Assembly: GCF_018446385.1 (NCBI RefSeq)
Contig: NC_056000.1
Coordinates: forward strand, 79,680,688 to 79,744,687
DNA length: 64,000 bases
Direction of reading: 5' to 3'
From: Zingiber officinale
Lineage: Eukaryota; Streptophyta; Magnoliopsida; Zingiberales; Zingiberaceae
Positions 41,401 through 55,164 of the stretch are shown here, one piece after another. Position numbers and translations under genes: made by a program. Numbering within the stretch: position 1 is the first letter of the stretch; every line of letters begins with the position of its first letter. The notes under the pieces are model-generated. The model saw nothing but the letters and a program-made list of their open reading frames with translations, was not told the origin of the DNA and ran no database searches.

Positions 41401-44400
41401 TCAACAATACTTTATCAGCAGAAAATGAATATACATATGAAATTGTACAGACTTCAAGCAAAAATACCTGAACCAGGAGATCAATGGCTGGGAGAGTTGA
41501 AAGCATCCCTTTCTCGTTGACACTTCCAACAATGTGGTCAAGTATTTTAGCTAGGCTTGAAACATGCCTATTTAGAAACTCTATGCCACCAAATATTATG
41601 TACTCCTCAATAATACTTGTAGCCACCTGCAATTGAATGATATAAAATAAGACTAATCATATCAAACACAATCATCAATGTTGATTTCACTCCAGGTGAA
41701 CATGGGAGAAAGATGTGTTAGGCCCCAACCAACATTATTTAATCAATGGAAGACAACAACAATGTAGCTTATATCCTTAAACGCATAAACACATATTCAA
41801 GGATTAGTAGTTCATACACGACCAGCCCTTAAGACAATATTTCATTTTTGTCTTCACAGAGAAATTCCTGTTAAGATTCATTATACATTTCCATCTTCCC
41901 CTACTCTGTGGGTTTGCGAACTATTATTCAAGCTTGCACTCTAATATAATAAACTAAAAAAAAATATTCTTTGAAGAAAACAATAAATCCAATAAATAAA
42001 CAATCTAGACACAAGATGAAGATTTACAGAACCAAATAATGCAAGATCTTGGGTAGGTAGTATCTAGATATTACTATAATTGAAAAAATATCAAAAGACA
42101 TCAAGCTAAGTGAATATGGAAATTCATAACTAAGAAAATCAGTATTCCCATTAGCATTTGCATTGTTAACTGATTGGTGAAGTTACCTGCAAATAGTCAA
42201 AGCTTCTTTCAAGTATAACCACCAGATAAGGGAAGAAATCGAACAACTGAGGCACCATGGATGGAGCATTGGAAAGGGTTGCTTCCAAGAGCTGCAATGT
42301 CCAATAGAAGAAAAATAAACAATCTATATATTCAAACCACGATGATAGGAAGTAGTGTCACCTTTTATTAAAGCGCTAGAAACAAAGAGGTTTAACTTAC
42401 CAGAATACTATCCTCTAGAAGATTGAGAGAATCAGGATTATCAATATTGATTCCACTCTTCAGAATAGGTAGAAGCAAGTTCGAACAAATTGATGATTGA
42501 TGACCAAGAGAGCAGACAAAGTTTCGCAATGCTACTAGCAGCTGAATCTGTAGTAGACTTTCACCAGTTGATTCCTCCCATATCTGTTGATACCTTAACT
42601 AGAATCATTCAACTTGAAGGAATAAAAAGGGACTTACCTACAGCTTATTCACTATCTAGATTAAAAAGTATTCAACTGAATTAACAATTGGCGATAGAAA
42701 TCTTTGGATTAGTATGACATTCAAGTTTGTCTCAGTTTGTCTTTTGAAGGTTAAAACGTCATAGTTTAACTGAAGATACAAATTCTCACAATTTTGTAAC
42801 TGAAATGTGAAATACTTTTCAATGGTTGAGATGAAGGGAAATTTACTAAATTTGAGGGTTAAATCAAGACATATGAAACCCCAAGGAATATACCAGACAG
42901 AAGTTAAATTGTAGAAAATTTCCTGAATTCTTGATCATAAGCCTAGACAAAATCCTAAACCCTAAACTACCACATTTATGTTTACTAACTTAACACACCA
43001 ATCACCAAGAGAATGAATTCTAGTAGTTTGACAGGATTAAAAGAAAATATTAAGCAACTGTTTGACATAGCGGCGCCAAACAACCTAAGATTCATGATTT
43101 GGCTTAATCTCATTTTCCCTCTCATCATGCTGGGAACAGAAAATTTTATGGAGGAAATAATGTAAATGATTGATAATATAAAGAGGATAATATAGAGTTA
43201 TACCTTGCAGAAAAAATTGGACAATTGACTTGCATATGGCAAAACCTTATCTCCAACATGATCAATTAGTACAGAGATCAAATTCAACACTTGTACCTAA
43301 AAGATGTTCGCAAGATGGTGTAAAGAATCTCATTACAGAGGGAGAAAACAAAATAAATGTGGATCTGCATGATTGTAAAACACAGTTGCATGACAAAAAA
43401 ATTAATTAAGTTCAAAGCCTCAAGATACTCTTCCATATAATTAATGGGCCTCGAAATACCAATAAAAATGGTGTTAGAAGAGGAATTTGATGTCCATCCT
43501 AAGACTGAAGGGATTCATTTACATTGAGTTACAAGCAGATTATAATCTAGTCAATTTACCAAAAGCAAAGAAATGAAGTTATTCAATGAGAAAATTATTA
43601 GGGTTCTTACCAATGCCCTCTACCATAATAAATATTACCATTATTGTCATTTACATTTATAAAAAAAAAAAAAAAGACAGCCCGGTGCACGAAGCTCCCG
43701 CCATGCGGAGTCCCGGGAAAGGATCCATTGTACGCAACCTTACCCTGCTTTTTGCAAGAGGTTGTTTCCAGGATTCGAACCCGTGACCTTTTGGTCACAT
43801 GGCAACAACTTTACCGTTGCACCAAGGCTCCCCTTCTGTCATTTACATTTATATTCACAACATTTGTATCTTTACAATTAGGTCCAAAACAATCTCACTA
43901 AAGTTTAACTATTATGAAACTCCATTGTCCTAATGTGGATCTCCTAATCTGCATTGTATAAACCAGAATATGTAGATGACCAGGGTTGGATCTAGCAGAC
44001 CCTTTTCTAGATCCTTAGAGTTGCTTCCTAATGGCCATGTCATAGAACCCCAAAGAATTGACTAATCACGCCTGCAACAAATAAGATAGTGAAATAATTC
44101 AATTTTCCAATTAATCTCTATACTTCCTAGATCATATAATAGCTTCCCTTGTACCAGAGTCAAATTTACATTACGAAAACACATGATCTTGGGCATACTC
44201 AAAAGTAAAGCCTGATCAACCAACATAAACAAAATAAACATGCATTTATCAATGTAAAAGTTGGTAGAAAGATCAAGTGCAAACACTTTCTTGGAAAAAG
44301 AAAAGGCTAAAAAGCAATTTTAAACCCTTGGAACTGTAAGGGCAAAATAGAAGAATTAAAGCAATGAAATAATCGAACCCTTTAGCAAATGTTCTAACTG

Positions 44401-47400
44401 GTAAACTCTATGAAAAAGGCCTAGAAACTAAAAGATAAACCTTCGAGTCAAACTCTTCAACTTCTTCCATCAACTTAAAACAAGAACTCCAGCATGTTGG
44501 TAGATGCTCCGAAAAATCATGTTCAGAAAAGTTTGTGTCCTGAACAAGATAGCATAAAGAACGACAGGCAGCGAGCTGAAAATAAATGAAGCAATAATAG
44601 TTCATTAGATAGTAAAGCCTATGAACACAATAAAAAGTTGTCAGTAATGCATATAATATAATGGTTATTTAGATATTTGAGGGTATAAAATGAGAAGTAA
44701 TAATTGAACACGAGGTTCTTCAGAAAGAATTATACTTTAACAGCGATGTCATTGTCTTGAAGCAATCTGATTAAAGCGTGATAGACCAGCTTCCTGGTGT
44801 CACCTTTAATCTGTTACAAAGTAATAATCATAAGAGAATGAACAAGCAGATTTACAAAGAAAGTGTTAATCTATAACAAGCATAAAGAGACATGACCAAA
44901 GCAAAGCATTTTCACATATATAGACCTTATAATTGAAAGAAGAATAAATAGAAGCAGCACTTTTTACTCATGACAATGCAATATATCATAGCAAAGATGA
45001 CAAGAAACACACAGTTCATCAAGCTTTGATGAGGGATATTTATATTACCATGTGCTTCCCTGTCATGACAAGGGCAGGTTCATATTTAATGTAATCTATT
45101 TATACTTGCACCAGATCATCAATTGGCCACATTCGGCATTCCTTAGAAGTATGGATCGATATTTAATTTGGTTGAAGGCACAACAATGACAAGATCCCAG
45201 AAAAATCCTCTCTTTTATTATTATTATAGTTTATTGATTGTCTATTGTTCTCTTCTTCCAGAATAACTAAATAAGATCATGACCTACACCCCAAGGCCAC
45301 AACAAACACTGGTTAACCATTGTGTTCTCTCGACCTCAATTTATCCTTCTTATTTCCCACACATTTGTGTTTCAGACCATGTTCATAATACTTGTTAAGC
45401 AGAATAGAGTAACTGATAAATCATAATCTTTAAACATCACTTATGTAGAGGCAAAGAGCACTTTGGATGGTGAAAAATGAGTTTAAACAAAATACAACAT
45501 GCAGGGAATTTTAATTTAGAATGCAAGAACAACTAATGGCAATTGAGGAACTCACGTGTCACAACCATACAATTAGAAAAGGCTCCTATGTCACATTATA
45601 CTTTGTCTAGTCCGGTATTGCAGCCATACCCAAATAGCTGGGACTAACATGGCTTGATGACCATAATAATTCTTGGAAAAATCAAGCTAGCATGCCAAAT
45701 ACGAACACCTATATACATAAATTGAACAAAACCCCAGTATTTGTTGGCCATATCTAGTTAAGTAAAAAAAAAAAAAACCTTGCTTCTAGTAACTTAAATG
45801 TTCAGTAAACCAACAGATTAAATCATGTTAATTATCAGCCCATGAACCTTAACTATGCATGTCCAAGTAATTGTGTAAATATCACCCAACATAAACTCCA
45901 ACAGTGCTCTTAGCATGCAATAATAAGACACTACTTGAGGTCAATGTCCTCAAACTGTTAATAGGAAACACAAAAAGAATGAAAAAAAAAATTACAACCT
46001 CAGAAGCCCACTGCCCAAGAATAAATGCAATTTTTCGATGAATAATGCACATGTTTGGATGCTTGTTGGAAAGTTCAATACTCAAAGATCCTTGAAACCT
46101 GTACGCAAAGATTAGATAATAAATAGAAAGTAGAATAAAAACATTGACAGTTTTGAAAATCTTAAGAGAACAATAAATTATTGTATTGATGTTACAGATA
46201 AGTAGATACCAATATATAGTAAATGATAACAAAGTTGGAAAAGCAGCAATAACATCAACCTATATTTGGCTTCATGAAGAAGTTAAAAAACAATTCAAGG
46301 AGAAAATTCAATGTCTCAAGGAATTTATAAATTAGATCATCAGATGCATTAAGCTGACATCGAATGTAGAGAAATGAATGAATTGAAGTGGAAAAATTGC
46401 TAGATGGTCTTGAACTCCACTGTCCTATTTATTAAGGTAGATTAATAATAGGCAAGAGGAAAAGATTGACTTGAAGATCTAATAAAAATAAAATAAAAAT
46501 GAACAGAAGAATGCAGTCAAAAGAGAACTTGTAAACGTGGATATATATTCTGCATTGCATAGTTGACTAGTAAAATACTAAACCAAAATGAACTGTATCA
46601 GATATCATTACCAGTCACTGAAGTTGAGGAAATTGGAGAGCTCATAGTAAACATGCCCGGCAGCAGTATATGCAGCATCTTTTAGAAGCATTGCATGAGA
46701 AATTTCAGTTTCTAAAGGCGGAGAACCACTCATTGCCTCATTTAGAATGGAAACAACTATAGGAGACAAGAGCTGAGAATACAGATCAAATAATAACATG
46801 CATCATGGAGAAGATATAAATTATAAAACTGTCAAAAATTAAAAGGGTAAGAACAGAACTCACATCTTTATAGTTCTCAAATAATACAATATACAATGCT
46901 TCAGCACAAGGCCTAAGTCTTTCTGTCCATTGGACCATGTCTTGATCATGGTGAAAATTTTCTGGATTTTGGTGCCATTCATCCATATCCTTTGCTGAGA
47001 AAATGAAGTACCTAGCAAAAGAACAAGTAAATAAAAGAAAGCAGTACCATGAAAGCAAAGAATAGAAGTTGTGTTTCAATCTTTGACTAGGAAATCTTAC
47101 TAGAAATTCCAATTTTGATCGAAATGTGACAATTGATTAAATTGTAATACTGTGCTTAAGTTCTATTGTTCTTCACAAGATGAAGCTTCATAATTCATAC
47201 CAGACATATGTTATATGTGCTTTCTTATTTTTATTTACTAATAATCCTACAAGTAATGAGTCCAAAATCCAGCTATCATACATCATAGTGTAACCTACTA
47301 GAAACTTTACTTTTGAGTTTTCCTTTAATCATTCAGTTCCATCTTATGGGTCTTTGCTTACTCTGGTATCTAGCAAGTAAAATGATTATCAACCCAGTCA

Positions 47401-50400
47401 TTTTGCAAAACAAGAGGTAGAAGTTTATCTATGACATAGAAACATGATTCAAATAAACTCGTTAACTAATTTAATTCACAAAAATTGTATGATAGAAAGA
47501 AGCCCAATAGTACCTTCTTATCAATACATTACACAGTAGAATCACTCGGTCACTTGGCAAAATAGTTTTAATCATTTCAGAAACAGCTGTGGATATATTT
47601 TTCTTCCTTTGCTCCAAACTTAAAGAAGCCGCACTTTCACTGATTACACGCCCAGTGAGGCTTGGTTTGTATTCTTTGCACTCCAGTACAGATTTTACCA
47701 GAACCATGCATTGAATAAGAAACTGCTCAAAAGATACAATTGTAGCATCTGGATTTGTTATCATGTTTAAGCTAAAATCAATTATGGCTGGAAGAACAGT
47801 CTGATCACCAAATGAATATGGATGCCTAGCTTGCAAGACAACCAAGGTTTTCACTAACTTGGTACACGATCTTTTAGTGAAATCACATAATTGGACTTGT
47901 CTTTCTCGGAATGCAGGATCTGAGATAAATTTTATGATAAGAATAAAAAGAAAATATCTTACATTTTCTAAATATTTTGGTTGAATCAATCAACTATTCT
48001 CAATGCTCAAGAAAATTCTAAAGAAAAAACTTGTCTATCAATGAAAGTAGTTCAAAATAGTAATCATATTAACCTAAAAAAAAAGCATGACTGGATGATC
48101 TAACATTTGGATCAAAGTAAGAAACTCTCATTTTGCTAAATCTGAACATAAAAATCCTTGAAAAAATAGCTTGACCTATCATTTATTTTTAAATGAGTAG
48201 CACCATAAAATGTTAGGCTTCCACATGTTCATGTAGAAATCTAAAATTACCATCTCTGTAGAAGGGAATCAAAAAGTCAACTGTCCCCATGCAATCCTAT
48301 ATATGCCTTATTTTAAAGAAGATTGAACAATATGTTAATATGGCATTGCCATCTTGCATTGTTGAGCATCCCTTAGATTTGAATATAAATCTATTATCCT
48401 TGCAACTTTTGGGTTCTACAAACTTGAAATGGACTAGAGATGGAGATGAAAAACCTACTTGAATTGTAAGAGAAGTTCAGTAAAAAAGATTCAGTAGCAA
48501 GGTTAATCAACTAAATGATAAAAAAATAATTGAAAAAGGTATTAAACAAAAAAATATTAGGGCAATATGAAACTTCACAAGTTTCTATACTGTGTGAATA
48601 GAGGTATGCTCTGAAATTTGAATCATAAGTCAACAAATACTTTAAAAATAAGAAGAGAATGCTGAGGACATGAACAAAACCCGGACCAATGAGCATAATA
48701 CGTACAAGGTATTAAATTTAGTTATTTCAACAGCAAAGCCAAAACTTGCTACAATTAGAAACAAAATAATGAATGGTCCAACATAAATACTAAGAAAACC
48801 GCAATAGACATAATCAGTGTGAGAATCATCTTACAATAGGGAAGAAAAGATTGAATGGCAGACAAGAGAACAGGACAAACTTCCTTGACCAGAAGAACCT
48901 CCTGAAATTTGAGCACATACCAATTGATTTCCTTGTTATATAAGAGTGAAAAAGTAATGATGCAAGATTTTCACCTGTGCAGATGTTGTATCACTAGGAT
49001 ACCCAGATATAATCAGTTGCCTAATGATCTTCAAACACAACAACCATCTTTCACAAATGATGATCAAATCATGTCCATGTTCCACCAATGAGTTTGTGAT
49101 AACAGATTGAGAAATAGTAGAAAAAGTTTGAAGTATAGTTTGTACATCATTCTTCCAAAGGTTCCACGTGAATTCAAACAACTGTGAGGCAATCTGTAGA
49201 TCAATAAAACACAAATTTTGTTTTAAGAAAACCAAACAATTTCAACCACTCATTGCTACACATCATCGTCCACCAGGTCTATGCCAACTATTTAGGGCCA
49301 GCTAAATCTTATCCCTCCATTAAACTCTATGCAAGGCTAGATCACTAATGATTTATTATAATTCATTATCATCATGAAAGTGAGGTGCGTGAAACCCAAA
49401 AAAATTGGAAATACTCCAATTTACAACCTTAGAATAGTAAAAAAAAAATACCTTGTATCAAAAAAACATTAAAACACAAGCAGTCAAGATTGTTATCATA
49501 ATTAGGAAGTTGGAACTTGATCCTAATGGATATATTATCATAGTTATTCCAACTAAATAAACAAATTATTTTAAAATTATATTTCAGATAATAATGGCAA
49601 TAACACTTCAAATCTTTAAACTAAAAACTGCCTTCAGTATGGTCCTTCAGAGCTGAATTTGGAAACACATGATGGCAAACACTCTAAAAGTTCACTGAAC
49701 TTCACTGAGGTAGATTCAATTGAACTTCCCATTAATGATATAAGATGCATGATGATGCAGTAAAATGCTAAGGCAACCAATTAAGACCATCTACAGGTAC
49801 AGGAAAATTAGTACACTACATGAGATATGAATTGTTCTCTAAAAATTGGACTCCCTCACTACCCTTCTCATACCCTATGTCCAATACCCACATTTGGAAC
49901 CAACACTCCAAGTGGACACTTGATATATTTCATACGCACGTCAGATACCCTTTTCATACCCATGTCAAATACACAGTGGAGTTGGAGAAATCTCTTAAGT
50001 CACTGAAAATAATAACCAACTGTTGTGTACTCATCTTTGTGTCAAACTGATGAAGCTAGGAGATACTCCTAATCATCTTGTATGTAGTACGGTGATGGAG
50101 TCAAAAAGGCAAGGAGTTGTTGAGGAAGAGAATGGTGAAGCAATTGAAGAGATTGGCATTCTTGGGTTGAGGGAAACCTTTGTTTGAAACATTGGTTTTT
50201 GATTGCTTCATCAAATGAGATCCAGATAAACAGAATAAACATTGGTTATACACTCAAGAATAGTAGAACAAAAAAACAAGGATGAGAATGCAAAATGTCT
50301 CTTTAACAGTACAGGAGAGAGTGAGTTTCTACAACACCAGGGATCAATTTCCTATGAGAGATGAAAAGGCACTTAAGGAAAAGCTTTCCTGGACAATATT

Positions 50401-53400
50401 TCACTACCCAGTGTAGAAACATAGGAACAAAGGAAGTGACAATAATTTCCACTTTCACCCTATTTTGCCTCTGCACAAATTGGGTGGAATCATTATTATT
50501 CACACCTTTTCACCTGATTTGCTTATGTTGCCACCCAACTTGGGACCAAAATCAATAAATAGATACTAAATCCATTTAATTTATCACTTCATAAATGTAC
50601 TTATGCAATTAATTTTTTTTTAAAAAAAAACTTTTTCTTCCCTCTTCCTTTCCCTCCAAGGAATCATAAGCTAGGAAAATTTTGCCCATCCATTTCTCCT
50701 TTCCCCATCTTTTTCTCTTCCCTATAGGAAACTGGCCAAAAAGGTAATGAGCACTGACGTGTAAGGGAGAGAGATTTCGTGTTCCAGATGGTTTAACAAT
50801 GACAAAGGGCCATTAGATCAAAGGAAATAAGAGAAGACTGGCAATTTCATATTAGTCCCAATGCTCATGCTAAGAGAAAATATGTAGATAGAGATTTTAG
50901 CTTAGTTATTGGAAAATTACAGAAGTACAAACCATGAACACTGCCAATTGCATATTTATCTTCCACTACTAAAAAAACTTGTGCATACTTATTGAACAGG
51001 ACAGACAAAATTAACAGCTGTACAACATATTGGACACCAGGCAAAACCAACATATCAAGAAAAATGCTTATAAGAATTTCATTGAAGAATGTATCACATC
51101 CAATATAGAAAATATATACTCATTTCAAAAATAATATGAGAGAAGCATGCCTCATGAAATGTCTTCTGGTCTGAGTTGAGACGTTTTGTCGATAGTTCTT
51201 TTAAAGTGCGAAACAAAACCATGAAGACTCTATGTGAAGTTAGGGTATCAGGTGATTGGAGCTGTTGACCCAAAATTGAAAAGAGCTCTGGCCTAAAAGC
51301 AATTAGGCAAAAATCATTGAAATATATATGATTCTAAACTAAGATAATATACCAGAGATGAAATGATAATTTGTATATTGAAGACAAATACAAATGGGAA
51401 CAAGTAGTTGAAGTAAATTCATTGGACATCATGCTATTGAGCAGCACAACCAAATCAGTGCATGTGTGGCTCATGCAGAAATGGAAAATCCAACTAGAAT
51501 CAAGAGTTAATATGAGACAACATGTTTGCACAGAAACTATGTGATGTAGAAGCAAACCAAATCGTGTAATGTTATCTCACTTTTTGAGCCCTACTCTGTT
51601 TGGATTTCTAATTAGTTGCTGGATTCACCTTCTTCAGGTCTCTAATTAGATTTGGGTTGTTTAAGTCTATGTAAGCAGCTTTTGAGAAGTTAAGGCCTCG
51701 TGACTAGCAACCTATCTTTAATTAATAAAATATTGAATCTATAAAATTCTGAATCTTGAAAGCGTTTGCATCAACTCTATTTGTAACTGTAAGTCATCGC
51801 CTAGTTCACAATATTATGCTACCAGAATATGCATAACAATGTGTGCTTGGAGTTTCAAATCATTTGAACTTCTAAACAAACACAATTTGTTATAAATTAG
51901 CATTCCATCCATAATATTAGGAGTTAAAGGGAGTTCAGTATGATAATAGGTATATACAAGATTCTTAGTTATTCTCAAACATTTTGGCAATGATAGAAAG
52001 TGATTTATGGAGAAGAGGAAAACCCACAAGGCCATTTATCAATATTTGATAGAGCAATAAAAACAGCACCATTTACATTATGCAAATCAAGAAGGGAATA
52101 ACTGGACTTGCTAATCCTAATAGAATGACATCTTAACAGGTCAAAAACTAGTTGGATCAATTCTGAACTAGTGTGATAGAGAAAATTACTAGAAAATTCA
52201 TTTTATTACAGATTTTTAACTTCAGCAATGCTAATAAATGTAGTGCAGTATTTAAAAAGGAGAAAGAGGAATTTTTTTATATCATGAAGCAAAATGTTCA
52301 TAATGCTTTATAACCACCAACTACCACTAATTAGAATCTTTATGAAATTTGATTTCCCCATCCACTAATACAGGTTCACGAAACAAAATGTATGTTTTTA
52401 CTCACTCTTGTACCAATAAGAAAATATCACCTGCATTTCCAATGAACCAGAATGTCCCATTAAGAGGTTAAGAGGACAACAGGAAAAGGGATCTGACATT
52501 TGAAGGTCAACAGCAATATTGTGAGTTAGAATCAAATATGTACATTTTGTTGAAAGAATAGTGATAGAAAAAGTTTATTCCTTTCACATAGATTTATGTA
52601 ATTATATGGTAATACCCAATGTGTTCTTTTCAAAATTCTACACAACTCAAACAGTCAAGTGAATGTTTCTCTGTTCCAAACTTTTCTAGCTCACCTACAG
52701 TACAAGAAATAGTAATCAAGTAGGAATTTCAAGAAGAACATTTCAATAGATAATGAATTTAAAGTGCAAGTATAGTCAGGCACAAAAAAAATAAAGCAAT
52801 ACCATTCTTTGGGGTAATCAATGCGTGCAATTTTTGCAACAAGAACAGCCAGCTGAATTGCTATCTGACCAATGACACCAACAACGTAGCAGAATTAGCA
52901 CAGATTCAAACTGGAAATTTAAGACCAGATAATCCAGATCTATGTTGTGTAAGTATAATGTAAAGTCAAGCCTTTCATCCCAAATAAAGTGCATAAAACA
53001 AAACCTAGCCAAACATCACCTGGGTATTTTCTTCTCGCAAGTGTAAGAGCAACTTTGTTCGGATGTGATTCTTCTCGTCATTGCTAATGCCACTGGAAAA
53101 GGCATTTTCAGACATAGACAACAAAGAAATGAAGGTTGATAAGGCAACAATTATGTTGCAGAATTTAAAAACATAAAGGCACTAGTGGAGGAGACAGAGG
53201 AGCTCTTCAGATGATTTTTTGGATATTTAAGAATGGAAGTTCCATTGAATGGAAAATTTTGGCAAACCAATCTGTTAAAAGTAATCAGTTGAAGAAAAGA
53301 TAGTCAAAAGACAATAAACAGTCAACCGAATTCACATCACATAGCACAAATATAAAAAGAAGAATTTTTCCAGTCTTCTTGTTCTGAATCCTCCCATTGC

Positions 53401-55164
53401 AACTAGGAAATGACTGATGGAACGCGCTTGATTCAGTTTATTTGGCTTCTAACCTTAGATAAGATATACATGAAAGGATGTAGCCCACTTATCACATGGC
53501 CCAGTTCCAGTTATTGAAAGAGCCTTCAGGAAATGGAGTCCACCCACAAGCCAAAGTTATGATGACATATTTAAGATAAATAGCTCCAGCTTCACATGAA
53601 GAACCTGCCCTCTCATCATTGAATGTCAAAGGGTATGGAAGCCAATCAATAAGCCACACACAATTATATCAGTGAAAGCAATTGATCTCACAATGTATGG
53701 TTGAAATTCACTCTCTCTAAACAATGCTGAAAGTATATTCAAAAGTGAAGGATATAGGTAGGATGCATATGATTCTGGGCATAACTGCTGGAACAGCAGC
53801 TCATGCAAGTTACTTTCATGACCAGCAAATCTATATTGATAAGTTCAAGAAGATCAACAATCTAAGAGATGGAGCAAAACAAGGAGATCGAGCATGGCCA
53901 AGATCAGCTAATGACAAGGGTCAACAAGTGGGACAACAACCCAGCCCATTGAATTGACATAACTTAGATAGTGAACACTTAAGTTTCGTTTTTATCATGT
54001 GTGGTTTAGGGTTTATGGTGGCACTGTTGTATGTTGTCTATAGATACACATTGCTTCCCGAAGTTATATGGGTCAAAAACATAACCAACAAAAACACACA
54101 AAAGTAGATAGGTCAGTGTAGAGTGTATCACCAGTGTAGGATAGCTATTCATCATCATCCTCTGTCAGAATGGTTGTTGCGCTGTCTTTTTCATCTTGAA
54201 GCTTGAAGTGAAATCTTTTCTCCTTTCTTGTGGAATTTTTTACTTCCTTAGGGTTTCAATGTAAAGTGTTGCATTTGCATTAGTGTTTTTGTTTGATTTT
54301 TCATGCTTGGAACCAAACTGATTTTGGCATGATTATGAATGGTTTGAATATACAACAAGCAAGTCCAGTGGAAACTTCCAATGGTTACACTAAGTATGTG
54401 GACAAGACAATTTCTTCTATGATCTAACCAAACATATAAAGAATGCTTAGAGAACCTTAATAAACAAAAACTGACACATTGTTCATGTCAATTTTAATGC
54501 TTCAAAAATGAGATATGGAGGCCAAGCTAAAGAAACCCATGGGATAAGATAGTAAACGCCAGTGCATCTAGATAATGCAAGTAAACTCCCTATCTAGTGT
54601 GTAAATTCATCCATATGTGTCCAAATAGCGTTTCAGTCAGAACTATTTCTCCAAATGTCATCCTAATAACTAAATTCTCACTTGCCCGTTAAATTTAGTC
54701 CGCATAGGCAATGAACTATCTAACAATCTGAATCATTCTTAGTGACAAGTGAAATATGAATTGTTAGAACAAAAAAAAACAGTAAAAGGAAAAAAAAAAA
54801 CAAGAACGAGTGAGTTGAACTTCTCACGAGGTATCACGGCGGTGTCTCCAGTAGCGACTGATGCTGTTCTTAAAATACACAGAGGCAAGAAGACGAGCAT
54901 CATCCCGGCAACCTGAATCCCTCGCGGCAATGATCTCCTGCGTCAACCGTTTCCCGCAGTCAAACGATATGTTCAATAAATATAGAGATCCTAAGGTTGC
55001 AATCCAAGGCGGCTTAAAATTACGAGAAGACAGGAGCAGAATCCGGGGCGGTTCTCGCACTGAGCTAGGGCGGATTCCGCCTGCTTGCGGGTGGACTCGT
55101 CAATGCTCAAAGCGTTGGAGAGGAACGAGTACACAGTGTGGAGGTCGGCTGCCGAGAGCGACAT
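38460..55164 (-). CDS. KA120: importin-11 / KA120-like nuclear import receptor
   Basis: Importin-beta superfamily protein of 23 exons, about 1016 residues. Exons: 55164-55024, 54937-54828, 53092-53020, 52864-52803, 51292-51151, 49193-48975, 48901-48835, 47919-47514, 47011-46864, 46772-46612, 46098-45999, 44810-44736, 44575-44441, 43296-43204, 42583-42401, 42291-42187, 41626-41468, 40910-40866, 40779-40570, 39147-39041, 38963-38901, 38827-38743, 38621-38460. All phases agree. It starts MSLSAADLHTVYSFLSNALS and has the importin N-terminal region (ARLLASVYFKNSISRYW), then HEAT repeats (HPYSFGDQTVLPAIIDF, CNVLIRRYF, WTERLRPCAEALYIVLFENY), and ends HPSAFAQLQQALKM. Arabidopsis KA120 (At3g08960) is of similar length. 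The family carries cargo through nuclear pores and releases it on Ran-GTP. Intron 5 uses a GC donor. Introns 13 and 19 hold SINEs. Confidence 0.94.
39613..40228 (-). mobile_element. row of three SINE-like inserts sharing one target repeat
   Basis: The word CTATGAAGTTGTCTAT occurs at 39613-39628, 39868-39883 (one change), 39994-40009 and 40213-40228 (one change). Between them lie segments of 239, 110 and 203 bp. The first and third carry minus-strand box A and B-like words (TATGGTGCAGTGG with AGTTCGATCTC; GCGGTGGTTAAGACATGG with GGGTCAAAACTC). The second is a shortened relative of the third. They sit in intron 19 of the importin gene in the same direction as that gene. Confidence 0.7.
43661..43836 (-). 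mobile_element. Au-type SINE with 16-bp target duplication
   Basis: TGTCATTTACATTTAT flanks both sides (43645-43660 and 43837-43852). The minus strand begins GGGGAGCCTTGGTGCAACGG (box A) and carries GGTCACGGGTTCGAATCC (box B), then AAGGTTGCGTACAATGGATC and CCCGGGACTCCGCATGGCGG. It ends CACCGGGCTGTC followed by a T run. This matches the plant Au SINE layout, including the T-tail. It lies in intron 13 of the importin gene, in the same direction, well away from both splice sites. Confidence 0.92.

Noticed and set aside
43700..43836. tRNA gene
   Set aside because: Box A and B words are present, but the segment continues into a SINE body with a T tail and target repeats; no complete cloverleaf is expected.
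53724..53957. Plus-strand 77-codon frame in importin intron 2
   Set aside because: No recognisable domain, no promoter or splice evidence; the surrounding DNA is intronic and AT-rich.
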